Assembly (NCBI GenBank): GCA_905250885.1
Contig: CAJNOQ010001462.1
Coordinates: 1 to 31,323 of the forward strand
Direction: 5' to 3'
From: Didymodactylos carnosus
Lineage: Eukaryota > Rotifera > Eurotatoria > Philodinida > Philodinidae
Length of the DNA: 31,323 nt
Shown: piece after piece, positions 1-8,300 of the stretch
Layout: each line of letters opens with the position of its first letter
How positions within the stretch are numbered: the stretch's first letter is position 1
The notes under the pieces: generated by a model
The model's input: the letters and a program-made list of their open reading frames with translations, nothing else
What the model was told of the DNA's origin: nothing
The model's database searches: none
Made by a program: the position numbers and the translations under genes

Positions 1-91
1 CCTGGAAAAATTGGTTATGTTGAAAGAAATAAAGACCAGATATCCCCTCAAACAAAGGAAAAGATACATCGAAGAATCTAGGAGTGAATTT
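1..91 (+). repeat. Left arm of a 91-bp perfect inverted repeat
   Basis: Bases 1-91 are the exact reverse complement of 2468-2558. Matching stops at 92 against 2467. It may continue left of the window, because base 1 pairs with 2558 and no earlier base is available. The arm is not low-complexity: it lies inside the coding-like frame at 2-139. No mismatch over 91 bases means a recent duplication, active conversion or an assembly artefact. Confidence 0.9.
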
Positions 92-139
92 GTTCAAGCT
101 GCTCAAATAGAGTTATATAAAGGTCATTTACGCTTTTAA
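2..139 (+). CDS. 3' end of an unrecognised protein-coding gene, cut by the window edge
   Basis: A plus-strand frame is open from the first full codon (2-4) to a TAA at 137-139 and gives 45 residues rich in Lys, Arg and Glu. It starts LEKLVMLKEIKTRY and ends ELYKGHLRF. Composition and amphipathic spacing look like a helical C-terminus. It has no start in the window and I do not recognise the family. The first 30 codons are repeated exactly, in the opposite orientation, at 2468-2558, where the frame diverges after the SRSEF residues. Either this is the intact copy and the other a fragment, or both belong to a repeat. It could be a host gene or the tail of a transposon protein. Chance is also possible at this length. 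Confidence 0.4.
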   Translation: MEKLVMLKEIKTRYPLKQRKRYIEESRSEFVQAAQIELYKGHLRF

Positions 140-717
140 AGGTGAATAGTAAACGATCAATTTTACATGATTAAATACAAAATAATAAGAGCTTACCCAT
201 CTTCTACACTTATGTAATTCGAAAATTGGACAATTTTTTTCACTTAGTTACCAATAGATTTACCAGCTAAGTATTAATTCCGTATACACTAAATTTTTCT
301 TCTTCTATTATGAGATTATGCAATATTTCTTTCCATTCTCTTCACTAATGTTTAGTAAACATATTGATTTAACATCGATCAACCTTGCATTGTGATAATT
401 TATCGATCATTCTGTTAAGTGGCTGTATGTATGTGGGTATATATGTGTATGTGTAACAGAAGAACAAATATTATGTTTTGTGTATTACACAGACTTCTTT
501 GTTGTCATTTGTATCGAAATATAAAACGAAATCAGAGAGAGAGAAAGAAAAAGACTAGTCTGACTTCAGATGACAATATAAGGCAAATCCTGAAACAATA
601 AAATATGCTTAGCTATAAGCGAAATTCGCTATTCTATTGGTACTGTAGTATGTATGAGTACAATTCATCGAGAATAAGTTACACCAAGTTCAACATCTGT
701 TTCTTTCAAGTTTATGA
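140..717. other. AT-rich spacer with no supported gene
   Basis: This stretch lies between two converging coding-like ends. A small open frame at 419-601 is lysine/arginine-rich with no recognisable motif and looks like chance. I see no clear polyadenylation hexamer that settles either gene's end. Confidence 0.5.
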
Positions 718-1170
718 TCAATGACGTGAATCATTATCTGTTTGCATTTGTTTAATAATCGCTACTCGTTGTTCATGTCTTCGATCTTCCACTTGATCAA
801 CATTCTTATATGACATTTGTTCATAGTTATGCGATGAGCCATGCGGACGCAGTAGATCAATTTCATTTAAGAGTGATGAAATATTATTGACATTTGTTGA
901 TGATTTATTTCCAGAAGACAATAATGGACGTTCATAATCGATTTTGTCTTGCTCACGTTTATCAGCGGTAGCAATAACACTTGAAACGAAGCCTTCATTC
1001 TAAATACAAAGATGAGTACTAACAATCCCATTGGCATAGGAGTATATTTCTCGACCACACTGTTTTTCTAGAAGTACCTTATATGCTACAGATAAATTGT
1101 ATTCATGTATTATGTGTGGGTCAGTAATCCACAACATTGTTCTGACAATCATAGCATTATTAATTAAAGA
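718..1170 (-). pseudogene. Minus-strand exon-like pieces of an unrecognised gene, possibly a remnant
   Basis: Reading leftward, a frame opens after a CTTAG at 1171-1175 and runs to a TAG at about 1001-1003 (about 56 codons, containing MIVRTMLWITDPHIIHEYN). A good acceptor (TTTGTATTTAG) then precedes a second frame from 1000 to a TGA at 718-720 (about 94 codons, containing SLLNEIDLLRPHG and ending in a hydrophilic Glu/Arg/Gln-rich tail). Two phase-0 donors could join them: GTACTT, giving a 78-nt intron, or GTTAGT, giving a 24-nt intron that would be abnormally short. No start codon or upstream exon was found before the hairpin at 1299. I do not recognise the product. It lies between the arms of the 91-bp inverted repeat, so it may be a captured or decayed gene fragment. 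Confidence 0.35.
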
Positions 1171-1298
1171 CTAAGACCTTTATTCTTGATCAACTTTGCT
1201 CATTGTTATAGTTTCATTGAGGCCTAAACTGTAGTTCCTCGATAACGGAAACTACCTTTTCGTTCTGGCTTATCGAACGGGACCTATTTTTCATCTTC

Positions 1299-1574
1299 CG
1301 CTCTAGAACAAGGACTGTCGCCCAACAGTTCACGTTCATCAGAATACGAAAGACTTACCGGTTCTAGTTGCTTCGAACAGGAACTATAGTGGTTTTTGGA
1401 CAAGGAACAATCTCTTTCTTGATGCTCTGCAAACTAGCAGAGCACCAAGAAGAAGAGCATTAGCAGTTCCTTGTTCAAAAAGAACTATAGTTCCCGTTCG
1501 AAGCAACTAGAACTGGTGAGACTTTCTCGTTTCGATGAACGTGAACTGTTGGGTAACAGTCCCTAGTTCTACAA
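1299..1574. repeat. Long imperfect hairpin (foldback or MITE-like element)
   Basis: Left arm about 1299-1408 and right arm about 1468-1574 are reverse complements at roughly 85-90% by eye. Matched blocks include GAACTATAG, TTCGAAGCAACTAGAAC, ATGAACGTGAACTGTTGGG and ACAGTCC. The spacer folds again: CTTTCTTGATGCTCT pairs with AGAGCACCAAGAAGAAG. The motif of the arm (TCGAACGGGACCTATTTT at about 1273) also recurs as a diverged direct copy to the left. The segment is visibly less AT-rich than its surroundings. No open frame of note and no certain target-site duplication were found, so it is a non-autonomous element of unknown class. Confidence 0.75.
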
Positions 1575-2033
1575 CAGACACCATAAACTGTCAAAGGCCT
1601 AGTTCTGTTGGTTATTTTCTAAGATATTTTCATTGCATAACCGTAACCACAATTATCATCTTTAAAACGATATATTGCACTATCACTTAGCCCATATTTG
1701 TTTTCGATTATGACAGCTTTTAAAAAAATTGTTAAAAATAATCTCTATTTGAAAGTAGGGGTGCGATAGTTCCAATTAATTTTACAGTATGGTTAAATAT
1801 CAAATAATAATAATAATCATGAATGATAAATAGAGTAAATCTGCAAGGTTTTATGCTGTCATATGTTTAACAGCACATATACCAGTTGATGCATCATGGC
1901 AAGTGCTATCGAATGATATAATACTAATCTCATGTCGCGAAAGTGCTTTTTCTGGCGATGATCTCGAAAAATTATGTTTGATATTTCCCACGTAGATAAA
2001 ATAAAGTGTAGAAAACGTGCGCATACCAAAAAA

Positions 2034-2351
2034 TGTTAAAAAGAAAAATATTAAACGACTAATATTAAAAGTCAATTAAATATTTTTCTATCTGAATTAA
2101 TAAATATTTTTCTTGTTGTATAGAAAAAATAGATAGAAAAATATTAAAGTTTTTCGCCTAGGGTAGAAAAAATATTTAAATAAGGTGAAAAAAGTCAGGT
2201 TCCGCATATTCGTACCTCCTTGGTAGGCTCAAATTGCGACATCAGTTCCTTCATTCACAATACAAATATTGAACGGACTAATATTTAAATAAGGTGGAAA
2301 AATATTTAATTGATTTTTAATATTAGTCGTTTAATATTTTTCTTTTTAACA
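2034..2351. repeat. Compact element with 55-bp terminal inverted repeats
   Basis: Bases 2034-2088 and 2297-2351 are reverse complements with one mismatch (at the GTCAATTAA / ATCAATTAA step). They enclose about 208 bp. Inside, a 16-bp sequence ATATTTAAATAAGGTG occurs directly at 2172-2187 and 2281-2296, and a smaller inverted pair (AATATTTTTCTATCT) sits at about 2079 and 2131. There is no coding potential. The size and symmetric arms fit a miniature inverted-repeat transposable element. I could not find a convincing target-site duplication at the outer edges. Confidence 0.7.
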
Positions 2352-2467
2352 GTAGTCTATAGACCCGAGAACGTATCATTTTCAAAGTCTTCTTAAAATA
2401 CTTGAAATTGCTATTTGTTCAGTTTAAATTTTGATGATTTATTTTTGGAAATGATACAATAGCTATG

Positions 2468-2558
2468 AAATTCACTCCTAGATTCTTCGATGTATCTTTT
2501 CCTTTGTTTGAGGGGATATCTGGTCTTTATTTCTTTCAACATAACCAATTTTTCCAGG
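2468..2558 (-). repeat. Right arm of the 91-bp perfect inverted repeat
   Basis: This is the exact reverse complement of 1-91. On the minus strand it carries the same 30-codon frame, but beyond 2468 the frame leaves the coding-like sequence and soon stops. Upstream (above 2558) an in-frame stop occurs within about 30 bases and there is no acceptor. This copy is therefore a fragment, not a gene. Confidence 0.9.
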
Positions 2559-3278
2559 GTGAAAATTGAACAAAGACATTAAATATTATTGTTTAAGAAA
2601 CATAGAACGTGTGCGAGAAAAGTCTTTTTATTTGCCGAATGTCGGGTGATAAAATTTTAAATTACACTTTTTTGTTCTTCTGTACTAAAGTAGTCTACTT
2701 GAGGAAATTACAAGATATCATTTTGATGGAAAAACGTAACCTTGAAATAAATAAATAAATATCCAATTTACTAGTACTTTTCTTTCCATTAAAGGTTTTA
2801 AAAGTCTTTTTTTTTAAAACTCTCGGTTTCAGTTAAAAATTTCAAACGATGTATTCTCGAAAAATCATATTTTATGTTACATCTGTTAATTATTTTGAAT
2901 CAAATCAATAAATACTCAAAATATAATCAAAAATTCTTGTTTGACCATCATAATGCTTGTGAAGAACGTATGTAAAATTTCAAAAATGACATAATTTAAA
3001 ATGTTTGATGTACGCACAATAGCCTGTTCAAGTAAAATAAGATTCATACAAATCAATTTTGAGTTATTTGTGCTTTGATAGCTCTCTCATCGTAAGAAAA
3101 CATTACAAAATTTATTTTTCGTCGTTTTGATTTTGTAGAACGAATCTTGTAGAATCACTAAAGTTTCTAGAAATTAATCTACCTTTAAAAAACTACAGTA
3201 AATTCTATAAATATATTGTACTATAGATTAAATTAATAAACAACATTTTGATGAGTCGATTTTCTTGCATAGTTTAGT
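2559..3278. other. AT-rich intergenic DNA downstream of the superoxide dismutase
   Basis: No open frame with coding character was found on either strand. The stretch is mostly A/T runs, including a 16-base A tract at about 3291-3306. Confidence 0.6.
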
Positions 3279-3284
3279 TTTATT
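3279..3284 (-). terminator. Polyadenylation signal of the superoxide dismutase gene
   Basis: TTTATT on the plus strand reads AATAAA on the minus strand, about 75 bases after the dismutase stop codon. This is a normal distance for a short 3' UTR. Confidence 0.55.
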
Positions 3285-3359
3285 TATGTTAAAAAAAAAA
3301 AAAAAATACAAACAAAATCACCGGTATTAGTAAAACAAAAGAATTCGATTAAATGTCAT

Positions 3360-4097
3360 TTATAAATCGATATGTTGACCTATAGCATCCATGTATAATT
3401 CTTGAACATATGGCCAATTAATAATTTTAAACCAGTTGTCGACATATTCATTTCGTCGATTTTCATAAGTTAGATAATAAGCATGTTCCCAAACATCTAT
3501 TCCCAAAATTGGAACATGATATTTATTTTCCATAATAAGACTATCTTGATTGGCTGTTGAATTTATGGCTAATTCTTTAGTGGAAACATTAACCATTAAC
3601 CATGTCCAACCTGAACCGAAGAGATTAATTGCATTATTTGTAAATTGTTCTTTAAATTTGGTAAAACTTTGAAATTTATTGTTGATTTCATTTAATAATA
3701 TTCCATCTGGTTGTGGTTCGATAATTGTTTCATTGATATATGTTGGTTTGGTCATTAAATGCCAAAATAATTTATGATTAATATATCCACCACCATTATT
3801 TCGTAATGTTTGACGATATGGTTGTGGTATTTGATTTAAATTTGTTAATATGGTGTTAATATCACTTTTCATCAATTTAATTAAGTCCTTGTCAGTCGTC
3901 TCATTTATTATTGATTCAATAGCCGTATTTACTTTAGTTGTGTATGTCTGATGATGTTTTAAATGATGAAGACGCATAATTTTCTCCGACAAAATTGGCT
4001 CCAGTGCGTCATAGTTATATGGTAACGGTGGCAATGTGATATATTGAGATTGTACACAGATCAATAAGCAAATAGTAATGATTGAACTTATAAGCAT
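3360..4097 (-). CDS. Secreted manganese-type superoxide dismutase, bacterial-like, intronless
   Basis: Converts superoxide to hydrogen peroxide and oxygen. The 245-residue frame is complete, from ATG (4095-4097) to its stop. Residues 1 to about 17 form a hydrophobic signal peptide ending near CVQSQ. The mature part begins ITLPPLPYNYDALEP. The four metal ligands are present: His44 (LHHLKHH), His108 (INHKLFW), Asp201 and His205 (GIDVWEHAYY). Active-site His48, Tyr52 and Gln184 (STANQDS) are also present, the last favouring Mn over Fe. Four N-glycosylation sequons (Asn65, 122, 170, 179) fit passage through the secretory pathway. Signature stretches (RNNGGGYINHKLFW, FGSGWTWL, STANQDS, ENRR) resemble bacterial Mn-SODs such as those of Bacillus. 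Animal mitochondrial SOD2 instead has FNGGGHINHSIFW and GSGWGWL. There are no introns, in contrast to the neighbour. Horizontal acquisition followed by gain of a signal peptide is inferred. Confidence 0.93.
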   Translation of the reverse strand: MLISSIITICLLICVQSQYITLPPLPYNYDALEPILSEKIMRLHHLKHHQTYTTKVNTAIESIINETTDKDLIKLMKSDINTILTNLNQIPQPYRQTLRNNGGGYINHKLFWHLMTKPTYINETIIEPQPDGILLNEINNKFQSFTKFKEQFTNNAINLFGSGWTWLMVNVSTKELAINSTANQDSLIMENKYHVPILGIDVWEHAYYLTYENRRNEYVDNWFKIINWPYVQELYMDAIGQHIDL

Positions 4098-5316
4098 TTT
4101 CTGGTTAATCTAAATGAAATTTTACACATGTTCACAAACTCAACACTAACATACATACATACATAGTGTGGTTAGGAAAAAAAATATTTGACTCAGAGAT
4201 TTCACACAATAATTACCAATGCTTTATCTACTACTCGTGATAGTTTTTTGGATAGCCTTGCTTAATTACACAACACAGTGGGCATGCAGGCGGGTATTTG
4301 GAGATCAAAAGTAATCAAAAGTAAGCTTTTTTGAAATTCAAATAATAAATTCTCCTCCTCATAAATACTCCAAAGTCTGGGCTATCTAATAGCGAAAATA
4401 TTTTTGTTCCAGCTGATGAATTTCCGGAAAAAACCTATAAATGAAAAAAGACCCGCTAAAAGAGCGTTTCGCCTACATTTTGGATTTTTGAAAAAGAATA
4501 TTGTCTCAGGGTTAAGCGCTAAGGAGAAAATTGGTGTTTTCCTAAACAGAAGTGTTTCCGACTGACGTCTCCAGTGCGGTAAAAATCCTGAATTTTTCTA
4601 AAATCTAATTTGACTTCAAATTACATCAGAATGTTCGTCCACATATCCTGCATCCACCAAGTATGCGCGAAAATGCGTGACTTCTCCTGGACCAATATAC
4701 AGGTTTTCCAAAAAACCCTGTTTTTTTAGGTATTTTCCATTTTCCGTATAATTTGTTAATTTTACAAATAAAATATTTCTGACGCAAATTCAGGGTAGGG
4801 AACGCTTGCCCCCTTTATCGAAAAAAAATGAGATATCTGCCTGCTCTATGGAAAAAATGCTCACTGTGTACAAGTGACAAACAACTCTAGTAATTTCAAG
4901 AAAAGATACCAGTATTTACTCGTTCTTTCATTTTATTGAAAAAAAGTAGAATACATTTGAATATTATATTAAACAAGGATAAGAGACGAGAGATTGATTA
5001 AAAAGCAACAACAACAACAACAAAACGCATGCTATAGAAGTCATAATTGCACTATCAAAAAAATATTATCAATTAGTACAAAAAAAAACAAATGTTCAAT
5101 TAAAAAAAGAAACGCACAAAATTTAAATAATATCAGACGGATAATTAGTAATATAACAGGAATAATATTCAATATGCCATATTTTGCATGGAGGAGATAA
5201 AAAAGAAATGAAAGAAAGAAAGATAAACGGTCACTGTCGAGCGTCTAATCTCTTTCGAAATTTTGTTCATTAAAATTTAATATTTTGCACCGGCTTCATA
5301 ATCTAATTCTCTTTCA
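4098..5316. other. Intergenic: 5' flank of the dismutase and 3' UTR/flank of the TRIO-like gene
   Basis: No supported gene. On the minus strand, ATTAAA-like (5277-5282) and AATAAA (rc of TTTATT at 4932-4937) hexamers could end the TRIO-like transcript. The latter would give a 3' UTR of roughly 380 bases. The part at 4260-4830 is slightly less AT-rich and may be old repeat DNA. A short lysine/glutamine-rich frame at 4994-5200 looks like low-complexity chance. Confidence 0.5.
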
Positions 5317-5340
5317 TTAATTCGATAATGAACTTTTCAC
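5317..5340 (-). CDS. Terminal coding exon of the TRIO-like gene
   Basis: After the phase-0 donor GTAAAA at 5406, the acceptor CTCTTCTTAG leads to VKSSLSN and TAA (5317-5319). Vertebrate TRIO has about 20 more residues after the same point (NDVRPIRSI). If the intron were retained, a different tail would follow, so the last few residues are moderately certain. Confidence 0.7.
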   Translation of the reverse strand: MKSSLSN

Positions 5341-8300
5341 CTAAGAAGAGAAACAAACAAAAAATTTAATGTTTAAATAATTGAATAAAGAAAATTTTAT
5401 TTTTACCTGCGACTTTCTTCGTTCAACAAAATCGATAAGATTTGTTGTTGAAAGATAGCCATTTCCGGGATTTTGAATCCATTCATTTGATAAACATTCA
5501 CTAGCAGATGGGCGAGAACTTAAAATACAAAAAGGACACATTATTTTAAACTAAATTACAAATAAACTAATTTTTAAAGAGCAAAACAAAACAGAACAAA
5601 AACTATTGTTCGTATATCACTAGAGGAGAGACTTATGTCTGTAGTATTAATGCTATCTTTTCATTCGTTCAATTACTATTAAACATTGAATTTAAGATCT
5701 ATTTCAGTCATTTTTAAGAGAAAACTTATAAGATAGTTATTAAAAAATAAAAATGCATTGTATTGTTTGATTACTTACTTTACTTCTCTAACAAGTATCA
5801 TTTGGATAAATTGTTTCGATCGTTGTAATGTTTGTAAAAATGGTACGTCTGGAAACATATAGTCAATATTCAAAATATTTTGACATGTTTGTTCATCCGT
5901 ATCATCGAGAAAAGGTGATAGACCAGAAAGTAAAACATAAACAAGTACACCAATACTCCTGAAATATCCAAAATATACTTAATTAATCTCAATAAATATT
6001 ACAAACTAAATTATACATACCATATATCTGTTTTATAATTGACAGCATTTCCTTCGATAATTTCTGGCGCAGAAAATTCGGCATTACCAGTTAATCGATG
6101 AATATAACGCATATTTGTTAAACGGATGGTATCACCAAAATCCACTAATTTAATCTGATGATAGTAAATATCAATAAGTAAGTTTTCAGGCTATAAATAA
6201 AATTAATAATCATTGAATGAAAAATATTTAGTATACAAGAACATACTTTTAGATCTAAATGTATCATTTTACAACGGTGTAAATAATAGACAGCATTTAA
6301 TAATTGTCTGATGTATTTTACGACAACCAATTCATTTAATGAACTTTGAAAACAAAGATGATCAAATAATCGACCACCAGATATTCTAAACAAACACGAT
6401 AATTTTAAGACTATGTGTTTAATATTTCTACTATGTAAGCTTATTAACAAAGAGCTAGGTATGTACGAAGAATATTTAATCTTATCTAAGTAGTCGAAGG
6501 GTTAAATAAACAAAGCAATATCAAATATCTTACAATTCTCCAACAATAATTGAAAATGTATCTGTTTCCATAAAAGCATAAACAGACATTATTGACTCAT
6601 TTTTCAATGATGATAGTATAGCGTATTCATGGAGAGCACGATCCACAGGTGTCAACTTCTTGTAGATTAGTTTTGTACAAACATCATGTCCAGTTGAATT
6701 ATGTAAACAATGTTTAACAATACAAAAACGACCACTAAATATAAAATAAAATAGGATATATAATTTACTTATATAATAGAAAATACTAACCGTGCAAGTT
6801 CATTTAGTTCTCGATAATCATTCGAATAACGTGTACTCCAGCGTACTTGTTCAACTGGTACATGATGTGTTGAATAGGCATCTATACGATAGAATAAAAT
6901 GTAATCTTTTATTTAAATTTAAAACCAGTTGTTTTTTGAATAATTACTTACCTTTTACCACAACACGGACTTTTTGAGAAATTGTACCATATGGACTTGT
7001 TGCGATGCATTCATAAACGCCAGAATCGTTAACTGTTGGACTAACAATCTAATTATACAAAAAGAGTTAGCAACAATGGATTTATTTATGATGAAGAATA
7101 TTAGTCACTTACTTGCAATTGTATCGTGCCATCATCATTATATAATGTGTTCACGTGAACACCACCATCAGATATTAATGTATGACCGAGAGGATGTTGC
7201 CAGACTATAGCGGGACGAGGATTGCCGCTTACGTGTCCAATTAGCGTCAAAGAATTAGGAATAATTACTGTTCGATCTTGAAACGGTATCGTGAATTCTG
7301 GCGGAAAATAATGATGATGACGATTCGATATTTGTTGTCTGCTGCTATACTCCAAACTCAAACGCTAAACAAATGAAAAAAACAATATTTTAATTAATTG
7401 ATCATGACCCACTACACATTTTTGACAAGAAACTTTACTGCCGTTACAACATGTATCTAAGACAATGAAAAAAGCTAGAGTAGTGCTTTACAAACATCGG
7501 ACTAATACAATACTAACAATATTATTAGTACAACAAAAATGAATGATTCTTAGTTACAACAACAACACAAATGAACTACATGTATTACCACAAACAATAC
7601 TGACACATCTAAATGACATTAAACAGTTCTATAATACATACAACAAAAATGAATTGTTTTTACACACATTTGTTAAAATAAAATTAGTTGTCTAATCGTG
7701 TCAATAATGTAAAAATGAGCAGTAAGGTATATTTAAAGATTTTGTAGTTTCTCTTTTAGAAAAAATTAGAGATAAAGAACATTTCTTTATCAATGGTAAA
7801 GAGTAGAAGAAATGTGTACAAAAAATATCTATGCTATAGAGTAAAATTTGATTGATTGTGCTCAAACGTTTTCTAAATGCAAGCAACGTTGAACTCCGAC
7901 AATTCTTTAGTAACATTACTTTTGCAGTGGCAACAATAATTATATATCGTTGCCTATTGCTTGAATTTCATTACAAGACAGAAATCATAGAAGCTGATGT
8001 GATTTCGTGCTTGAAAAAAGATAGAGACAAGGATACCAAATCGTAGTAACCGGAGTTTGCGAACTTGAAACATTTTCACAGAAAAACCGTTCCCAGAAAT
8101 GAAAAAGTGCAAGTTTATAAGCAAACCTTTGCTCACAAACGAAAAAAAGACATAGTTATGATGAATCAAGATTCAGGTTTTTATTATAAATCTGCAGAAT
8201 GTTTACTGACAATTGATACTGCGCTAAGAGAATTCTTTATCAATTTTAAAGAGTGACGTAAGTTACCAGAGTAAGATTTATCGTACTCCTAAGAAACTAT

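Noticed and set aside
1851-2075. Minus-strand open frame of 74 codons
   Set aside because: It overlaps the left arm of the 2034-2351 repeat element, no good splice sites connect it to the pieces at 718-1170, and no motif is recognised.
6792-7210. Plus-strand open frames opposite the Ig and kinase exons
   Set aside because: Shadows of the minus-strand coding exons. They show no motif of their own.
7852-8256. Two consecutive plus-strand frames, considered as a nested gene
   Set aside because: No recognisable domain, no start context or splice structure to support it. At most it is a decayed repeat.
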